Assembly: GCA_900095095.1 (NCBI GenBank)
Contig: FMBT01000324.1
Span: 1-64,000, forward strand
Source of the DNA: Fragilariopsis cylindrus CCMP1102
Taxonomy: Eukaryota > Bacillariophyta > Bacillariophyceae > Bacillariales > Bacillariaceae
Direction of reading: 5' to 3'
Length of the DNA: 64,000 bases
Below are positions 59,346 through 64,000 of this stretch, piece after piece (position 1 is the first letter of the stretch; each line of letters begins with the position of its first letter). A program made the position numbers and the translations under genes. The notes under the pieces are model-generated. The model saw nothing but the letters and a program-made list of their open reading frames with translations, did not search any database and was not told the DNA's origin.

Positions 59346-61747
59346 GGTGGTGAAGTCGTATTTTATTTATTAGGGATTCTATTCTCTTCACGATCTCTTA
59401 CTATTTCCAACATCCATCACAAAGAACTCCCTTCCTTAAACTTCTCAAGAGCGCTGCTCCCTTCAATTTGCGTCAAAAATCACACGATTTTTTTCTCTTA
59501 CTCAAAACGATATGTTTACACGTTGTTGAAGTTCCATGATCAAATCAAGACTATTGCAGTCTTGAAAACTATGGTCTGTCCACACGTACCACAAAACGAC
59601 GAGCCATTCATTATCTTCATTCACACACACTTTATAAAAATCTACATACTAATCCAAGAGATTTTTTGAAAATAATAATCAAACCCACCACACAAACATT
59701 TGTATCGACCCTATTGTATCATAATATTATGTTTTGTGTACTATATTGTACCAGATAACAATTTCAACAACAAAATGACATCATGGTTGGAGCAAATGAT
59801 ATGGTCCATTGTACTGTATAAAAGCTACTATGTCGATGTCGGCGTTTCAATGAAGATGATGTTAACGTACTTCTGACTTTGGTGTTTGCGCTGATAAAAT
59901 GAGGATAGCGATGTAAGTTTATTCATTTGTGTGTGTGTGTGTGTGTGTATTTCCTTCTGGTTGTTTCTCGATGATGATAAAAAATTAGCTCTATCTGAAA
60001 AAACGTGTAGATAAACCGCATGTATTATGTGAGAGATTATGACCATGATTTTGTTGGAAATGAATAAATATGATTTTTCCATCTCCGAAACTAATGCTGA
60101 TCTCTCGACTTTATTCCTCTCTTCTCTGTTTATTTCACTTTATCCACAGATTCGTTATTATATTTGATCAAAGTCACCACCTCTTTTCTTCCTCCTATAA
60201 ATCCAATGGTTTTCGTATTTCTTTTGGTTTCCAAAATGTGATTTAAAAAACTAAATGGTAAGAGCGTATCATTGTCATAATAATATCATCACTGTTCTTT
60301 GTGCAGGCGTCCAATATAACAGAGCTGGCTTCCGTGACGAAATTATATTTGTGTTTATTTATCGGGACTAAACTCATGACCGAATCAACATCTTAGGTTT
60401 GTATTCTCCGAGAAGTCAGTAGTTTGGTTTTATTTGTTTATTGCGATCGTCGTCACTCCTATTTATTAATTGAAGTCATCCTCTCTTTGACTGTGTACGT
60501 TCATCTTCCTCACCAGTTAACAATGTTTCTACTGGAATTTCTGAACTTTTTTCTGATGTTGTATATGATTTAGGTTCGGCATACTGTTCCAACATACAAT
60601 AGGAATCAAATCACTCACTCCATTGAGCAGAGGGAATGAGATCAGTGGGTAGGAATAGATAAACACTGAAATAGATCTATGCTATAAGACAAATGGTACG
60701 TGTACTTACAAAAATCACTGTTTCCGTATAAAATACTACGGCTATCTTACTGCCATGGAGAATTGCTCTTTTTAACCATGAGCTAATACTCTGCCATAGA
60801 TTCAAGCCAATAACGCATCAGTCGAGCTACTATAGGAATCGACCTACTTTTCTCTTTGAGATAATCAATGAGTCTGTCGTGTCGAATGCTCGTGACATTT
60901 TTTTCTTCCCAAGAATACATTCGTTGTACTGACTCTGTTTCTTCTCTCGTTCATCCCACTCATTTTAAATCTTGAACTAGCCAGTTTTGTACTTATTTAT
61001 TGGTATTCAAATAATTTGCATATTATATATTATGCTTACCAACCAAAATTAGAATTGATCTTCTTTTTTAAAGTGCAGTAAGTAAACATAAAGAAAGCGA
61101 AACATTTGTATTCGCTCCTCTTTTCCATGCGAAGAGAATACTTAACTATAGACAACGTGTACAATATTTGACCTGCCGTCACAACAATTTAATCATAAAT
61201 TATTCTTTAAACATTTCTTAATGATCTTTGTATATTATTAGTTGTAGGACTAGAGATAAGCGTTCTTTTTTCTGTCGTCGCCATCGACCACCGTGTCTCT
61301 CTATTTTCAACTGAATCATGATCATTTACTTATTTGAAGCTCGTAATATCTGCCGTATTCGCTTATGGATCATGTTTCCAGTATTTACAACAGAATCACA
61401 TGCTACTTCGACGACCAAGTGCCTAACGAAAAATAGTACAGTATAAGTATCTGCTGAAGAGAAGCGGTTGGACTATTAAAAAGGATAATATCAAATGATG
61501 ATCGATACGTCACGTCCACCTATGTACTTCGAATTAAATTAGAATCTGTTTGTTACAGTGATGTCGGATAAATCAGTTAGTTGACGCAATTTCTTGATGA
61601 AAACACGATGGCGAGTCACATCTCAAACGATCTCTCGTTTCATTTTCAAGCGAAGAATGCGTTTCAACGTTTTTGTCGGTAAAACCACCTTGTATTTCAA
61701 CCGTTATTAGTTCATGTCAAATATGTTTACTATTAGACTTGTACTTC
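59346..61747. other. Gene-poor stretch of 2.4 kb
   Basis: No convincing gene. Contains the probable promoter of the minus-strand light-harvesting gene at its left end and a TG microsatellite at 59928-59949. Scattered open frames lack conserved features. Extra exons of neighbouring genes cannot be excluded. Confidence 0.5.
59928..59949. repeat. TG microsatellite
   Basis: About ten TG units in intergenic DNA. Confidence 0.8.
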
Positions 61748-62976
61748 TTATCTTCTGGCACCACGACTGATATGGACAAGGTCTACCAGTTTCTCGAGGC
61801 TCAGTCCTGATCTAGATGACACCCGCGTCATATCCTTATCGTCGCCTACTAGAAAAATAGTCTCGTTTCCCTCCACCGTGCCTCCCTTGCCATCCTCACC
61901 TGTTTCATAGTCTACTTTCAATAGATTTGTTTTTAATTCGGAGGGAAGCCAAAATTCTTGGTGGCCTCTGCTGTGACAAGACCTGTGCGATATGGTGGTC
62001 CTATTCAATAAAAAAATCAGATGATGTAATGCACAGTGATCATTATCTCGTGAATTGACAGAACACAAGAGTTACGCACATCATAATATCGAACAAAAAA
62101 GACAATTTTTTTACGTACCGTCAGCTGATACATCAAAAAGCATTTGAATTCTGGGAGGACGCCAGATCAAAGATGTTCCATCGAAGTGAAAATTTCCGGG
62201 GTCAAGTCGATAGCTTCTCAACTTCCCAGCTCGAATTCCATCCCCAAGCCAAATTAACACTATCGTCTTTGACGACCCAATTTTTACAGTATTTATAAAC
62301 CGGATCGGCACGAATGTATAGATTTTCTGCTGTCACGAGAGATAGTCCACCAAGAATTGAAGCTGCACCAAAACCGGTGTAGAAACTATACCTAGCTACC
62401 GATAGTGGGGACTGGTATTACAGTTTTTCGTAGTGAGTAAGCACGACAGATTTGGTATCATGTATCACACTGGTTTGCATTTTGTATTGAAGAATGACTT
62501 ACCAGATGTGTAAAGAAACTAGTGAATGAGATAAGACCTTTTGAAATAACGTAAGCACCAAAGGACCCCCAGCAACTAATCAAGGCAATGACGGTGCAAG
62601 TGATATCAATAACAATAAAGACGGAAATGGAAATAGAATGAAATGGATATGGAAACGCTCTAATGAGTATAGACGAATGATTGACCAAAAAAATTACCAT
62701 GTCCGAATCCCAATGAAGCAGCGTGACTTTACCTAGCATATAGAATTGATTTTTTGGCGTAACTACCTTTTCAATAATTAGTTTTTTTGCAGATTCGACG
62801 AAACCGAATTTTTGCTCATCGTCGTCGTCGTTCTTGTTTTGTGGTGGTACTGCAGCGGAAAAGTACCGATATGGACTACTACTGCTACTAGCAGCATGGG
62901 ACTGATATAATCTGAGCACCAATGTCTTATAGGGATATAACCGAGCTTTCACAATCGATGTGGTAATAACCATCAT
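61748..62976 (-). CDS. TIM21-like mitochondrial inner-membrane protein; two apparent frameshifts
   Basis: Four exons are inferred: 62976-62733, 62575-62503, 62385-62119 and 62000-61748. The N-terminus resembles a mitochondrial presequence (basic, S-rich, LVLRLYQSHAASSSSSPYRY then FSAA). A membrane segment follows (FYTGFGAASILGGLSLVTAE), then the soluble part with WLGDGIRAGKLRSYRLDPGN and IWRPPRIQMLFDVSADG. The last exon reads GPPYRTGLVTAEATK and, in another frame, FWLPSELKTNLLKVDYETGE. One membrane helix plus a small domain with GDGI...YRL...RPRI recalls TIM21 or Coa1-type proteins of mitochondrial import and complex IV assembly, but this is a weak match. The frame breaks at 62251-62253 (one extra base) and 61958-61959 (one missing base), both homopolymers. 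Confidence 0.55.
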
Positions 62977-64000
62977 GAAGTTAATATCTGCCGTAGCTTT
63001 GTATTGCTTCTTGTTTTTCCTCTCACTTTTGACAATTTGATATCTCTGAGAATTGAATCCGATAGCAGAGTACTAGTCGTATATTAGCTAACTATTAAGG
63101 TACAGCAATGCACAGTAAGAGAATACCGCTAACAGTAACCTATGGACGGTAGTTACCTGTTATGATATCAATAACGTTATGCAAATGCTGTTAATGTGTT
63201 AGTGGTTAGTTAGTGTCTACAAGAAACAAATAATTGTTCTTTGTCGTCGTCTTTAATTCTTGTCTTAAGCATAAAACGTTACCGTATCCACTTCACAAAA
63301 GATCAAAAATGAAAAATCACAACAAATAAAAAGTTTCCCCTGGCCCTCAATCCCTGCTCACTTTAAAAATTTGTCATTCGCCTTAAAAACCTAAAGCAGC
63401 CATGAGGAAGCGGTACTAGTACGCTGTAGCGGAAGGCGTAGGCAAATGCGAAAGACTTTCAAACTATGTGATATTCTTCTCAAGATCTATGAGAGTCTCT
63501 CTATGAAGTAAATAAGTGTAGTAAGTAAGCTGCTAGCTAGATGAATGGACCTGACTTATATAGAATCAAAGATGCAGCGTTGATATTTCCATCGCAACTA
63601 TTATGTAAATATTATCGACAAACGACCAACTGCCAATGACAATTCAACCATACAAACATCAACATTAGATACGATGAAAAATGGATATGATTCAGTTGAG
63701 AATAGTCGCCCTAACGAGGAGACTGCACTTACTTGCGTAATTGTTGACTGGTACACAGCCTTGACACCTGCTCTAAGACAAACATGTATCTTTTCATATA
63801 TATATAAGCTCTCATGGTCCACTATGTTTTGTTCTTATTGGCATACTTGGCATTTATTTGGGATGCAATCAGTTCCCTTTTCCAGCGTCTATTTCTGACT
63901 CTGTCCTTCTCTCTCTTTTTTCCTTCCTTTTTTTCGTCTTCTTCTTCTTCCGTTGCGAGGGAAAATATTTTTGGGATGGGAGACGCTAGTTAATTAATAT
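62977..64000. other. Right-edge intergenic DNA
   Basis: No gene with supportable features. Small open frames near 63600-63900 on both strands overlap each other and lack conserved sequence. A pyrimidine-rich stretch lies at 63900-63950. Confidence 0.5.

Noticed and set aside
59828-60082. Minus-strand ORF of 84 aa with HTHTHT
   Set aside because: The repeat peptide comes from a TG microsatellite. There is no other support.
63601-63898. Opposing 73- and 74-aa ORFs near the right edge
   Set aside because: They overlap on opposite strands, have no recognisable features and no good context.

Overview
The window is nuclear DNA from a diatom (photosynthetic stramenopile). Several N-termini are signal peptides ending in an ASAFAP-like motif, which is how secondary plastids of red-algal origin import proteins (26936-, 56851+, 59345-). 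Two genes encode fucoxanthin-chlorophyll-type light-harvesting proteins. A DNMT5-type DNA methyltransferase is present, and introns are short GT-AG introns of roughly 100-270 bp. I cannot name the species. Intergenic DNA is AT-rich.

Layout. 1-1.9 kb: a GT-rich segment (+ strand) with an unidentified CA-rich minus-strand frame running off the left edge, probably part of a mobile element. 3.1-5.4 kb (-): plastid-type DEAD-box helicase. 6.4-8.1 kb (-): two-RRM RNA-binding protein with a 19-nt micro-exon. 9.2-11.6 kb (+): single-domain NSF-like AAA ATPase with a presequence. 11.7-13.8 kb (-): coiled-coil protein. 14.3-22.2 kb (-): 14-exon DNMT5 gene. 23.7-25.6 kb (+): MAP65/PRC1/Ase1 spindle protein. 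26.4-26.9 kb (-) and 29.9-30.6 kb (+): two small thylakoid-lumen candidates. 29.0-29.4 kb (-): 62-aa membrane protein. 31.0-31.7 kb (-): ribosomal protein eL27. 32.5-33.4 kb (+) and 33.9-35.5 kb (-): multi-pass membrane proteins. 37.2-38.9 kb (+): V-ATPase subunit B. 39.1-43.8 kb: a complete Mutator-like (MULE) transposon. 44.0-45.4 kb (+): plastid-type membrane protein. 46.5-49.5 kb (+): PPR protein. 49.6-51.9 kb (-): RING protein. 52.5-56.4 kb (-): RNA polymerase I second-largest subunit. 56.9-57.7 kb (+) and 58.5-59.3 kb (-): a tail-to-tail pair of light-harvesting genes. 61.7-63.0 kb (-): TIM21-like mitochondrial protein.

There are no operons. Neighbouring genes are mostly unrelated in function, except for a loose run of plastid-related genes (lumen proteins, light-harvesting pair, presequence-bearing helicase, AAA and PPR proteins).

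The main points for follow-up are the MULE with its roughly 97-bp terminal inverted repeats and two subterminal tandem arrays; the intact DNMT5; the NSF-like ATPase with a plastid-type leader; the DETD variant helicase; and a perfect 17-bp inverted repeat between two divergent genes. At least seven single-base homopolymer indels break otherwise well-conserved genes, which points to sequencing error rather than pseudogenes. A short motif, TACTGTA/TACAGTA, recurs throughout the intergenic DNA. Splice sites were read by eye from GT-AG signals and reading-frame continuity. No searches were run.
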